A stretch of 31,014 bases of DNA, from NCBI RefSeq assembly GCF_036846205.1, contig NZ_DAIUCK010000031.1, positions 1-31,014 of the forward strand, given 5' to 3'. The position numbers and the translations under genes were made by a program. This document shows positions 8,055 to 19,206 of the stretch, piece by piece. The stretch comes from Rhabdothermincola sp036846205 (GTDB taxonomy: Bacteria > Actinomycetota > Acidimicrobiia > Acidimicrobiales > Acidimicrobilacustridaceae). The notes under the pieces are model-generated. The model was not told the DNA's origin, did no database searches, and was given only the letters and a program-made list of their open reading frames with translations. Position 1 is the stretch's first letter, and each line of letters begins with the position of its first letter.

Positions 8055-9033
8055 GCCGGAGGAGTTCCCCCCATGCCCCGAGTGTCCAACCACCAGCGAC
8101 CGCGGCGGATGCCCCCAGGCTGACCAGGTGGCCGGCAGCGGAGGTGGAGGGACCCCGAGGTCCAGCGATCTCGAACAGCGCCGCTGACGCAGCGGTCAGG
8201 GCGGCGGCCCTCCGCGCCCGGCGTGGCCGGGTGAGTGACAGGGCGACCGCGGCCGTCCCGACCACGGGCGCAACCAGCATCGCCACCTGGCGAGGCCGTG
8301 GTCGATCACCGGTCTCCCGCCAGTAGCGGACCTTCCAGGAGCCGAACCGCTGGTACTGGCGGAACAGATCGCCGAGCGACTCCCGGGGGCGGTAGCCGAC
8401 CTCCATCCCCGCCTCGAACCACACGATCCCCCGCTGCGACATGCGGCGGTTCAGCTCGAAGTCCTGGTTGGTCGGGAACCGCTCGTCCCACCCGCCGGCA
8501 GCGCGCAGGTCATCCGTGCGGAACGCGCCGAGGTACACGGTGTCGGTCGGGCCGCTGGGCGCGCCTCGCCGGTATCGGGCCAGGCCCATCCCCCATCGGT
8601 TGTTGAGGGCCCGGGCGATACCGGTGGCCGTCGGCGACAGGTCCCGCGGAACCGCCACCTGGGCACCGCCGACCACCGCCACCTCCGGGCGCTGCACGAG
8701 CACCTCGGCACAGCGCCGCACGTAGTGGCTCGGGATCAGGCTGCGGGCATCGACCCGGCACAGCACCTCACCCCGCGCCTCGGCCAGCCCCAGGTTGAGG
8801 TTCGACGGCGTGTCGCCCCGGGGGTTGCGCACCACCACCGCCCTGGCCAGATCAGCAGCCGCCAGGTGCCTCTCCGCCAGCTCCGCGGTGCGATCCGTCG
8901 AGGCTCCGTCGACGACCACCACCTCCAGGCGATGGTGAGGATGGTCCTGGGCGAGGATGGCGTCGAGGCAGTCCCCGATGTCGCGCTCCTCGTTACGAGC
9001 CGGCACGACGACGGTGACCAGCGGCGCGCTCAC
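8041..9033 (-). CDS. GT2 family glycosyltransferase (ExoA-like)
   Basis: This is a 330-residue GT-A fold enzyme that would extend a lipid-linked sugar at the inner face of the membrane. It opens with LVTVVVPARNEERDIGDCL, then shows DGASTDRT (nucleotide-sugar binding) and CRVDARS in the place of the DxD loop. GGWDERFPTNQDFELNRRM carries the usual catalytic acidic region. Two or three hydrophobic segments at the C-terminus (from about 245) suggest membrane attachment, as in succinoglycan enzyme ExoA. The start is GTG (9033-9031), overlapping the preceding stop by four bases (GTGA), with GGGAGGG three bases upstream. The donor sugar cannot be predicted. Confidence 0.9.
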   Translation of the reverse strand: MSAPLVTVVVPARNEERDIGDCLDAILAQDHPHHRLEVVVVDGASTDRTAELAERHLAAADLARAVVVRNPRGDTPSNLNLGLAEARGEVLCRVDARSLIPSHYVRRCAEVLVQRPEVAVVGGAQVAVPRDLSPTATGIARALNNRWGMGLARYRRGAPSGPTDTVYLGAFRTDDLRAAGGWDERFPTNQDFELNRRMSQRGIVWFEAGMEVGYRPRESLGDLFRQYQRFGSWKVRYWRETGDRPRPRQVAMLVAPVVGTAAVALSLTRPRRARRAAALTAASAALFEIAGPRGPSTSAAGHLVSLGASAAVAGGWTLGAWGELLRHGRR

Positions 9034-10358
9034 CGGCCCTCCCGTCCCAGCACGCTGCGGATCGTACGGCCGACGATCCGCAGGTCGAGAGCCAGGCTCT
9101 GGCGCCGCAGGTAGTAGAACTCGTACTGGAGCTTCTCGAGGGCGTCGCGCTCGTCGCCCGCGTAGCCGTACTTCACCTGTGCCCAGCCGGTCAGCCCGGG
9201 GCGCACGAGGTGGCGCAGGTCGTAGAACGGCAGCTTCTGGCTCAGCTCCTCGACGTAGCGAGGCTGCTCGGGCCGCGGCCCCACCAGACTGAGATCGCCC
9301 CGCAGGATGTTCACCACCTGAGGGAGCTCGTCGAGGTGAGTCACCCGCAGCACCCGCCCGAACGGCGTGATCCGCGGGTCCGCCTCGACGGTCCAGCCGG
9401 TCGCTGCCTCGTCGGGTCCGGCGCGCATGGTGCGGAACTTGAGGATCTCGAAGTGCTGGCCGTTCTTGCCCACCCGGGTCTGCCGGTACAGCAGCGGGCC
9501 GCGGTTGGCGACGAGGTTCCCGATGAGCACCACCGGTGTGAGCAGTGCCAGCAGGACCAGCCCCACGATGCCGAACAGCACGTCGACCACCCGCTTGACC
9601 CGCCCGTAGCGGGCCCGGTGCAGCTCGCCGATGTCGAACATGAGCGACACCCGCTCGAGCTCGCTGACCGGCAACATCCCCAGCCATTCCTCGTAGAACA
9701 ACGACAGCGTGCGGATCCGCAAGCCGGACTCGTGCATGGCGGCCGCCTGGGCGACGATCGTCGGCGAGGCCTGCGCGTCGCGGTCCAGCACCAGCAGATC
9801 GATCCGGTCACGGCGAGCGCGCTCGACGAGGGGCTCGATCCCTCGACCGTTCGAGGCGGCCGCGTCGACCGGGAGCACCTCGATCACGATCGCCGGCCGT
9901 TCCGGGCTCCGGGCCACGTCCTCCCGGAGCAGGGACGGGTCCACGGTGTCGCTCACCACCAGTACCCGGTCGCCCGTCACGGCCGGCACACCAGCGCCGG
10001 CCAGCGCGACGCACACCAGGTACCAGGGCACGAGCAGGATGGCGCTGCCGAAGACCACGAATCGGGGCAGCAGAGCCTCCCCGAGGAACAACTGCACGAT
10101 CGACACCACGAACGCACCGGCCCCAGCCGCGGCCACCGACGTGGTCACCGCTTGCCGGGGTGAGCGCGGGAGGTCCGGGAGACCGAGTCCGTAGGCCACC
10201 ACCGCGAGCACCGCGATGTACAGCAGCGACCAACCGAACCGGGAGGTGCTCGTGTAGGAGTAGGGCGGATCGGCGATGGCGCGGCTGTGGTACACCGAGA
10301 GCCCGACCACCGCGGTGACGATGCCTGCGTACAGCAGCGGGCGCGCTGCTCGCCGCAC
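9030..10358 (-). CDS. Polyprenyl-phosphate sugar-1-phosphate transferase (initiating, WbaP/WcaJ type)
   Basis: This 442-residue enzyme would start glycan synthesis by moving a sugar-1-phosphate from a UDP-sugar to undecaprenyl (or decaprenyl) phosphate. Four or five N-terminal membrane segments (about 10-125) are followed by a CoA-binding-like soluble domain with FYEEWLGMLPVSELERV. The C-terminal bacterial sugar transferase domain (about 255-442) has KRVVDVLFG, LKFRTM, HLDELPQ, GDLSLVGPRPE and RPGLTGWAQVKY, all in order. The start is GTG (10358) with GGAG about ten bases upstream. It begins 2 bp after the uvrA stop, so it is almost certainly co-transcribed with uvrA. Confidence 0.95.
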   Translation of the reverse strand: MRRAARPLLYAGIVTAVVGLSVYHSRAIADPPYSYTSTSRFGWSLLYIAVLAVVAYGLGLPDLPRSPRQAVTTSVAAAGAGAFVVSIVQLFLGEALLPRFVVFGSAILLVPWYLVCVALAGAGVPAVTGDRVLVVSDTVDPSLLREDVARSPERPAIVIEVLPVDAAASNGRGIEPLVERARRDRIDLLVLDRDAQASPTIVAQAAAMHESGLRIRTLSLFYEEWLGMLPVSELERVSLMFDIGELHRARYGRVKRVVDVLFGIVGLVLLALLTPVVLIGNLVANRGPLLYRQTRVGKNGQHFEILKFRTMRAGPDEAATGWTVEADPRITPFGRVLRVTHLDELPQVVNILRGDLSLVGPRPEQPRYVEELSQKLPFYDLRHLVRPGLTGWAQVKYGYAGDERDALEKLQYEFYYLRRQSLALDLRIVGRTIRSVLGREGR

Positions 10359-10360
10359 GC

Positions 10361-13204
<2,844 letters not shown>

Positions 13205-13210
13205 CGAGCC

Positions 13211-13216
13211 AGCTTA
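13211..13216 (-). promoter_or_regulatory. -10 element of uvrA (leaderless)
   Basis: TAAGCT on the minus strand fits TANNNT and ends 6 bases before the uvrA GTG. The -35 region expected 17-18 bp upstream falls inside the LexA-type box at 13229-13242, so repressor binding would block polymerase. No TTGACA-like hexamer is present. Confidence 0.65.
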
Positions 13217-13228
13217 CCGGCCGCTCAT

Positions 13229-13242
13229 CGAACGTCTGTTCC
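13229..13242. promoter_or_regulatory. LexA binding site (SOS box) of uvrA
   Basis: CGAACGTCTGTTCC matches the Gram-positive/actinobacterial SOS box half-sites CGAAC-N4-GTTYC exactly. It overlaps the probable -35 region of uvrA and the last codon of the upstream GT-C gene. uvrA is a classical LexA target in many bacteria, so LexA repression relieved by RecA after DNA damage is the expected control. The box was found by eye; no score was computed. Confidence 0.75.
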
Positions 13243-14948
13243 TACGATCGCTGGTAGACGATGGCGTACCACGGGGCCGCCGAGACGACCCGCACCGCCT
13301 CGCGGACCGTCCATCCGTCGACCGCTGCCGGCTGTTCATCGGCCGCCAGGTAGGTGGCCACGGTCACTTGCTGGATGCCCAGGTCCCGGACCTGGTCCAT
13401 CACCCGGCCCAGGTCGTCGCGCGGCACCAGCAGCCACCGGCCCTCGTCCAGGTGCCGCCACGCCAGCCGGGGGATGAGCCGCTCGGTGGCGACGACCACC
13501 GGGGGCCCGCCATCGCCGCTGGTCATGGTGGCGGCCACCGCCGCCACCCCCTCGGTCAGCTCCGCCGTGCGCTGGTGGGACCCGCGGAGCGCCGCCACCC
13601 CCGTGATGCTGACGGCCACGGTGCACACGGCCAGTGCGCCGGCGGTGAGGCGCCGGGTGTCGGCCGGCAGGCCGAGCAGGCTCCGCCACAGCGCGGCCAC
13701 CGCGACCGGCACCACCAGCACCAGGCCGATGGCGAAGTACCGGCCTCCCCACTCTCCGGTGCCACCCCGCTCGTACTGGGTCAGGATGACGGCCGCGGCG
13801 AACAGCCCGCTGACCGCGAGCAGTGCGCCCGCGAGCCCGGCGGTGTCCTCCCGGCGGAGGCTGGCCAGCCCGGCGGCGAGCACCGGGAAGGCCACCAGGA
13901 GCCCGGTGACCGTGCCGTGCTCCCCGCTCACCGCGGCGAGGAGCGCGAGCACCGCCGCCGCGCCCGCGCAGGCGGCCGCCAACTTCCCGAAGCGGGGAGC
14001 GCGCGCCGCCACCGCCGCGCCGGTGACCAGCAGCAGCACGACGAACAGGAGCTCCTCGTCCCCGAACCCGAACCAGGTCGTCGTGAAGCCCGACACCCGC
14101 CCACCGAGCCCTCCCCCGGAGGACCCCGTCGCTGGGATGCTGACGCTGGCCGTGCCCAGGATGGCCTGCACCCAGATCCGGTTCAGCCCGAACGCCACCG
14201 CCGCCGCGCCGGCCAGGGTGACCGCGACCACGGCGTCGTCGAGCGATCGCCGTCGGGCCCATCGCCAGCCGATGACGATGGCCCCGGCCCCCGCCAGCAG
14301 CAGAGCCTCCTGGCGGATGCCCACCGCGACCAGCACCGCTGCCGCGGCGACGACCAGCAGGGCGGACCGCCGCCGCTCGTACCAACCGAGCACGCTCACC
14401 GCGGCCACCGCGACGCAACCCGCGGCGAGCGCATGGGCCATCACCAGGTAGGCGTCGAACAGCAGCGGGCTGCCGGCGCCGATCAACCAGAAGACCGGGA
14501 CCACCAGCTCCGGGCGCAGGCGCCTGGTGATCGTCGCCGCTCCCCATGCGGCCGCGACCGTTCCCGCGAGGCTCAGCCCGACCACCGCGCCCATCCCACC
14601 GAGCGCGTAGAGGCCCGCGACGAGCACGGCGTAGAGGGGCAGCTTGGCGTACGGGGCGAACCGGTCACCGGCCCGAGCGGCCCGGTCGAGCGGGTACCAG
14701 ACCAGGTCCGGATCCGCCTCGGGGAACGGGTGCGGAGCCAGCCACCCCTCGCCGGTGAGGAGATCGTCCGCCTGGGCGAGCACCGCCCCCTCGTCCGCGG
14801 AGAACGAGGAGTCGAGCCCGACCAGCGGTGCCAGGCACACCAGCACCGCCACCAGCGCGACCACGTGCGGCCACAGCCGAACCGGCCGCGCTGGCCGGAC
14901 CAGAGCGCCGGTCGTCCCGGGCCGCGGCGGCACGGCATCGGCCGTCAC
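13242..14948 (-). CDS. GT-C/GT39-like membrane glycosyltransferase, paralogue of 19207-20949
   Basis: This is a 568-residue protein with about twelve hydrophobic segments. The first external loop carries FSADEGAVLAQADDL (DEG at 52-54), the acidic signature of polyprenyl-phosphate-sugar-dependent GT-C enzymes. FAPYAKLPLY and GAGSPLLFDAYLVMAH follow, and a soluble C-terminal domain begins near PPVVVATERLIPRLAW. All of these have counterparts at the same places in the 580-residue protein at 19207-20949, so the two are paralogues. The start is GTG (14948), 31 bp after the secreted fibronectin-III gene, with no clear ribosome-binding site. The stop overlaps the uvrA SOS box by one base. Sugar and acceptor are unknown; the neighbouring secreted protein is a possible acceptor. 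Confidence 0.8.
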   Translation of the reverse strand: MTADAVPPRPGTTGALVRPARPVRLWPHVVALVAVLVCLAPLVGLDSSFSADEGAVLAQADDLLTGEGWLAPHPFPEADPDLVWYPLDRAARAGDRFAPYAKLPLYAVLVAGLYALGGMGAVVGLSLAGTVAAAWGAATITRRLRPELVVPVFWLIGAGSPLLFDAYLVMAHALAAGCVAVAAVSVLGWYERRRSALLVVAAAAVLVAVGIRQEALLLAGAGAIVIGWRWARRRSLDDAVVAVTLAGAAAVAFGLNRIWVQAILGTASVSIPATGSSGGGLGGRVSGFTTTWFGFGDEELLFVVLLLVTGAAVAARAPRFGKLAAACAGAAAVLALLAAVSGEHGTVTGLLVAFPVLAAGLASLRREDTAGLAGALLAVSGLFAAAVILTQYERGGTGEWGGRYFAIGLVLVVPVAVAALWRSLLGLPADTRRLTAGALAVCTVAVSITGVAALRGSHQRTAELTEGVAAVAATMTSGDGGPPVVVATERLIPRLAWRHLDEGRWLLVPRDDLGRVMDQVRDLGIQQVTVATYLAADEQPAAVDGWTVREAVRVVSAAPWYAIVYQRS

Positions 14949-14979
14949 GGCGCGAGCATCATGCGCAGCTCGTCGCGGG

Positions 14980-17900
14980 CTAGCCGTACCAGCCCGACAC
15001 GTCCGCGATGACGTGCACCGAGCCGCGGTTGTTGAAGATCGACACCTTGCCCGAGGTGCCGATCCTGGCGGTGACCGCGTTGGGGATGGTCCAACCCGCC
15101 TGCCAGTTCAGGCTNNNNNNNNNNNNNNNNNNNNNNNNNNNNNNNNNNNNNNNNNNNNNNNNNNNNNNNNNNNNNNNNNNNNNNNNNNNNNNNNNNNNNN
15201 NNNNNNNNNNNNNNGTCCAACCCGCCTGCCAGTTCAGGCTCGATGCGAGAGGCCGGGGCTGCCCCTTCGGCCAGATCGTGAGGTAGGAGCTGGCGGTGGT
15301 GTTGGTGACCGTGGCGTTCAGCACCACCGCGGTGGCATCCGCCGGCACCGGGCTCGATCCGCCGGCGACCACCACGTCCCGGCTGGTGCCCGCACCCCAC
15401 GGGCTGCCGTACGGCCCGACCTGCGGCCCCGAGGGCCGCGAGTCCTGGATGCGCACCGGCGTGAGCGAGGTGAACCCGGCCGCCGGTGCGGTGCGGTAGT
15501 AGCCCACCACGTCGAAGATCACGTCCACGTTGCCCCGGTTGTTGAACACACTGACCTTGCCCCCGGTGCCCACCTTGACCGTCACGGCATTGGGCACCGT
15601 CCAGCCCGCCTGCCAGTTGAGGCTCGACGCCGTCGGGCGGTCCGCCCCCTTCGGCCAGATCGTCAGGAACGAGTTCTGGGTGGTGCCCGTGACCGTCACG
15701 TTCAGCACCACCGCGTCGGCGTCTCCGGGAACCCCACCGACACCGGCCACGGTCACGTCACGGGTGGTCCCCGCACCCCAGGGGCTGCCGTACGGGCCGA
15801 CCTGCGGTCCACTCGGGCGAGAGTCGAGGATGCGCACCGGTGACATGGCGTTGAACCACACGTCCGGAGGGGGCGGCGGACCCTTCACGAAGGTCCGCGG
15901 GTCGGACACCCCGAGCACCGCTCCTCCGCTGTCGAGGCTGGACACCCGCCAGAAGTAGACGCCATTCGGGTACTCCTGGACGGGGGCGAACGAGGTGGTG
16001 GAGGTGGTCACGGTCTCCTTCACGGGGGAGAACGACGGTGACGTGGCGATCTCGACCTTGTACTGGGCGGCGTTGGCGACCGGCCCCCATTCGAGGAGCA
16101 GGGCACTGCCCGGCACGTTCGCCCCGTCGGCGGGCGCGACGAGCGCCGGTGCCTCCTTGCGAATGGTGAACGTGCGGAGCTGGCCGTTGGTCTCCGGGGC
16201 GCTCCACGGCCCCTTGCGGCTGTCCGCGTCGAAGCGGCGGATCCGCCAACCGTAGGTCCCTTCGGGCAGGTTGCCGGTGGGCACGATGGCCGTCATGTTG
16301 GTGCTGCCCGAGAACACCCGGTTGGCGGTGACCAGCACCTGGTTCGGATCCTCGACGTTCTTGTAGATCTCGACGTCGTAGCCGAGCGCGAAGAGCTGCG
16401 GCGCCCAGCGCAGCACCGGCACCCCGAACACCTCCGCCCCGTTCGCAGGGGCGGTCTGCGTCGGCACCGGAGAACGCTTCTCGCGCGTCGCGGGGTCGAA
16501 GACGCCCGGTTGGCTCCACGTGAGGTAGTTGCCCGAGGCGTCGATGGCCTGCACCCGCCAGTAGAGCGGACCATCGGGGTAGGTCATGTCCGGCGCGATG
16601 TAGCTGGTCTGGTCCACCGTGGCCGAGTCGAGGATGGTGGCGAAGTCGGCGCGGGTGGAGATCTGGATGCGGTACCGCTCGGCGGCCTGGGAAGCCTTGT
16701 CCGCGGGAGAGGTGGGACTCTGGTTGGTGAGCAGGTAGTCCCGCCAGCGGAAGATCACCCCGTTCTGGATCCGGTCGTCCGGTCCGAGATCGGTGCCCGG
16801 CTGCTGCCCGGGAGCAGGTGCCACGCTGGCGAGCTCCCGGGGCGCCAACAGCTCGACCCCCCGCGACTCCTTCCGGAAGGCCCGCACCGGCGAGTTCGGA
16901 TCGGTGGCGAACGAGCCGGGCTCGGGGGCGTCGATGTCGATCGGGCGGGCGTACCAGTAGATGGCCTGCCCCGCCTGGCTGTCGGCCAGGGAGAGGGTCG
17001 GGGTGTGGGACACGTCGTAGGTGTTCACGGTCGCGGACGAGATCAGGTTCGTGAAGTTGACGTCGCGCGCGAACTGCACCTGGTAGCGCCCGGTGTAGCC
17101 GGGAACCGGATCCCACCGCAGGGTGGGGGTCTCGTAGACCTTGCCGCTGCAGGCCGGTGGGCAGTGCACGGGGGACACGAGCGTGGTGACGTTCGGCGCG
17201 AGCACCCCGAAGGTGGACTTGGCCGCCACCCCGTCATGAATGAGCGTGGCTCCGTTGTAGGCCTTCACGTACCACTCCCAGATGCCCTGGGTGAGACCGA
17301 GGCTCGGGTAGGCGAAGCCCGGAGCGGTGAGGTTGTCGGCGCCGGTGAGGATGCTGAACGAGCCCGCACCCGGGGCCTTGGCCCAGATCTCGTAGCGGGT
17401 CGCCCCGGTGATCTTCCGCCACGTCAGCACCGGGGTGTGCGACGGGTTCGCCACCGCCGGGAGCGGCTGGAACGTCAACACCGACGGTGGGGCCGCGTTC
17501 AGCGTGAACCGGCGCTTCAACGACTCGTGCGGCGCAGGCCCGATGTTGCTCTGGACGTACCACTTGAAGGGCCCGTCGGAGGGGATCAGCGTCTGCGGGA
17601 CGTAGGAGGTGCTCGCCGTCGTGGCGGTCTCGGCCACCGTCCCGTTGCCGCGCTCGATGGTCACCGTGTAGCTGGTGGCGCCCGGCTCACCGGTCCACCG
17701 CAGCACGGGGAGGTCCACCGGCGTGGTGATCGTGTCGGCGGGCTCGAGGCCCCGCACCATGTCGGGCTGGAAGACGAACGAACCGGTCGCCGACCAGATG
17801 CCGTTCACGGGCAACGGGTCATCCAGTGGCCGCACCCGCCAGTAGCAGGTGTGGCCCACCGCGCAGGCCCCGATGCTCGGGGTCGTGAGGGTGTAGCTGG

Positions 17901-19071
17901 TCTGGTTGGTCGTGAAGCTCGCGATCGACCCGCTGAACGTCGAGGAGGGACTGATCTGCAGCTGGTACCGGCTGGCGAGCCTGACGGGAGTCCACGAGAA
18001 CTGCCGATCCGCCAGTACTGACTCGTTGGCGGGAAGACACAGCTGCACCACCGTGAAATCGTTCGTCGACAGGCAGCCCGGCGGCGGATCAGCCGACGGT
18101 GGGCTGGTGAGCTCGGGCGCGGGCCACGATCGGGTGAACGTCCTGGTTGCGGACCACGGCCCCGCGACACCCGAGACGTTCTTGGCCCGCACCCGCCAGT
18201 AGTAGGCGGCGTTGTTGAGGGTCGTCGACGGCGAATACTGCGTCGACTTGACGTTCGTGGCGTTGATCACCACGTTGTTGGTGAAGTTGATGTTCGAGCT
18301 CACCTGCAGGTCGTACGCGGAGGCGCCCTTCACCGGGGTCCAGGCCAACACCACCTCGTCGATCGAGGGGCTGTTGGTGTCGGGGGGGTAGATCCCCTGG
18401 GGGACCTCGGGCCAGTCCATCGAGTAGCTCTGGGGGGTGCTCCACAGCGTGGGCACGCCCGTGGCCGACTTCGCCCGCACCCGCCAGTAGTAGGTCTGCC
18501 CCACCGTCTGGGGGCTACTCACCGAGTAGGACGTGTTGGAGGTGGTCGCCGACACGGTGATCGGGGCGGTGAACTGGTCCTCCGTGTCGATCTGGATCTC
18601 GTAGGTCTTGGCCCCCGACAGTGGCGACCACTCGAAGAGCAGGGCATCGTCGGGGTACGTGAGGGTGGCCCCGCTCAGCGGCGCGATCGGTTCCGGGCCG
18701 TTGGGAGCGGTCTTGGTGAACGTCCAGGTGTCGCTCCACGGTCCGGCGGCATTGGCCGCGTCGTAGGCCCGCACCCGCCAGTAGTGGAGGACCTGGGCGA
18801 GGTCGTTGGGCGGGGTGGCCATGAGGTTGAACGTCGTCTGGTTGTAGACGGTGCTCGAGAACGTCGCGTTGGTCGAGACCTGCACCTGGTACTTGACCGC
18901 GCCGACCGCCGCGTTCCAACTCAGCACCGGGTTCGACGTGGGGACGGACCCGTCCGCCGGGCCGACCAGGGTCGGGGCCGGCGGTGCAGCCCCGGCGGGT
19001 GCGATACCCAGGCCCGCGGCCAGGATCGCCGCCGCGATGGCGATGACGAGTCTCTTGGACGCACGTCCCAC
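14980..19071 (-). CDS. Secreted multi-domain fibronectin-III-like surface protein (contains assembly gap)
   Basis: As assembled this encodes about 1363 residues including 34 unknown ones. GTG at 19071 is preferred over GTG at 19113: GGAGG lies five bases upstream and the product then opens with a standard signal peptide (basic VGRASKR, hydrophobic core, AGA|APP cleavage near 28). About ten modules of 90-130 residues follow, each with a strand resembling YWRVRA (clear in modules 1-4 and 8; variants WYVKA, YWYARP, YGWRIR and YFWRVS elsewhere), typical of fibronectin-III-like folds. Two C-terminal domains start PVRILDSRPSG / PVRIQDSRPSG and hold SSLNWQAGW and VFNNRG/IFNNRG, a domain I recognise from secreted actinobacterial proteins. 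No LPXTG motif or C-terminal membrane anchor is seen. It is flanked by two paralogous GT-C genes. Function is unknown; adhesion or wall scaffolding is a guess. Confidence 0.85.
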   Translation of the reverse strand: MGRASKRLVIAIAAAILAAGLGIAPAGAAPPAPTLVGPADGSVPTSNPVLSWNAAVGAVKYQVQVSTNATFSSTVYNQTTFNLMATPPNDLAQVLHYWRVRAYDAANAAGPWSDTWTFTKTAPNGPEPIAPLSGATLTYPDDALLFEWSPLSGAKTYEIQIDTEDQFTAPITVSATTSNTSYSVSSPQTVGQTYYWRVRAKSATGVPTLWSTPQSYSMDWPEVPQGIYPPDTNSPSIDEVVLAWTPVKGASAYDLQVSSNINFTNNVVINATNVKSTQYSPSTTLNNAAYYWRVRAKNVSGVAGPWSATRTFTRSWPAPELTSPPSADPPPGCLSTNDFTVVQLCLPANESVLADRQFSWTPVRLASRYQLQISPSSTFSGSIASFTTNQTSYTLTTPSIGACAVGHTCYWRVRPLDDPLPVNGIWSATGSFVFQPDMVRGLEPADTITTPVDLPVLRWTGEPGATSYTVTIERGNGTVAETATTASTSYVPQTLIPSDGPFKWYVQSNIGPAPHESLKRRFTLNAAPPSVLTFQPLPAVANPSHTPVLTWRKITGATRYEIWAKAPGAGSFSILTGADNLTAPGFAYPSLGLTQGIWEWYVKAYNGATLIHDGVAAKSTFGVLAPNVTTLVSPVHCPPACSGKVYETPTLRWDPVPGYTGRYQVQFARDVNFTNLISSATVNTYDVSHTPTLSLADSQAGQAIYWYARPIDIDAPEPGSFATDPNSPVRAFRKESRGVELLAPRELASVAPAPGQQPGTDLGPDDRIQNGVIFRWRDYLLTNQSPTSPADKASQAAERYRIQISTRADFATILDSATVDQTSYIAPDMTYPDGPLYWRVQAIDASGNYLTWSQPGVFDPATREKRSPVPTQTAPANGAEVFGVPVLRWAPQLFALGYDVEIYKNVEDPNQVLVTANRVFSGSTNMTAIVPTGNLPEGTYGWRIRRFDADSRKGPWSAPETNGQLRTFTIRKEAPALVAPADGANVPGSALLLEWGPVANAAQYKVEIATSPSFSPVKETVTTSTTSFAPVQEYPNGVYFWRVSSLDSGGAVLGVSDPRTFVKGPPPPPDVWFNAMSPVRILDSRPSGPQVGPYGSPWGAGTTRDVTVAGVGGVPGDADAVVLNVTVTGTTQNSFLTIWPKGADRPTASSLNWQAGWTVPNAVTVKVGTGGKVSVFNNRGNVDVIFDVVGYYRTAPAAGFTSLTPVRIQDSRPSGPQVGPYGSPWGAGTSRDVVVAGGSSPVPADATAVVLNATVTNTTASSYLTIWPKGQPRPLASSLNWQAGWXXXXXXXXXXXXXXXXXXXXXXXXXXXXXXXXXXSLNWQAGWTIPNAVTARIGTSGKVSIFNNRGSVHVIADVSGWYG
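14983..15480 (-). repeat. C-terminal 'PVRI-DSRPSG' domain, second copy (gap-containing)
   Basis: This is the second of two tandem domains of about 120 residues. It shares PSGPQVGPYGSPWGAGT, LTIWPKG, SSLNWQAGW, PNAV and FNNRG with the first copy, and their DNA is also visibly similar. It contains the N run. If the N run and one flanking copy are removed, the domain is complete and the same length as copy one. Confidence 0.75.
15115..15214. other. Assembly gap of 100 N
   Basis: Exactly 100 N, the conventional placeholder for a gap of unknown size. The 26 bases before it (15089-15114) and the 26 after it (15215-15240) are identical. The reading frame is preserved with the gap left in, and also if N plus one flank (126 bases, 42 codons) are removed. 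Confidence 0.98.
15486..15859 (-). repeat. C-terminal 'PVRI-DSRPSG' domain, first copy
   Basis: This is the intact first copy of the tandem domain, running from about FNAMSPVRILDSRP to FDVVGYY. It follows a proline linker (GPPPPPP) that separates the fibronectin-III-like modules from the C-terminal part of the secreted protein. Confidence 0.75.
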
Positions 19072-19155
19072 CTCGACCTCCACTCCCCCATCGGCCACCG
19101 CTCGGCCGCCCACGGCATGTGCTTGGAGATGCGACTATGACAAGCCGCAACGCGG

Positions 19156-19161
19156 ATACTA
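19156..19161 (-). promoter_or_regulatory. Possible -10 element of the fibronectin-III-like gene
   Basis: TAGTAT (minus strand) fits TANNNT and lies in the 135-bp gap between the upstream GT-C gene and the GTG at 19071. It would give a leader of about 80 bases. No convincing -35 is seen. The gap is the longest within the minus-strand block, so a separate promoter here is reasonable. Confidence 0.3.
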
Positions 19162-19206
19162 CACGTGGTGGCGCGGACGCGACCCGCGCTTTGAGGCCGG
19201 TGCCGG

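Noticed and set aside
15089..15240. Tandem 26-base repeat as a biological repeat
   Set aside because: The two copies flank a 100-N placeholder, so the duplication most likely reflects overlapping contig ends.
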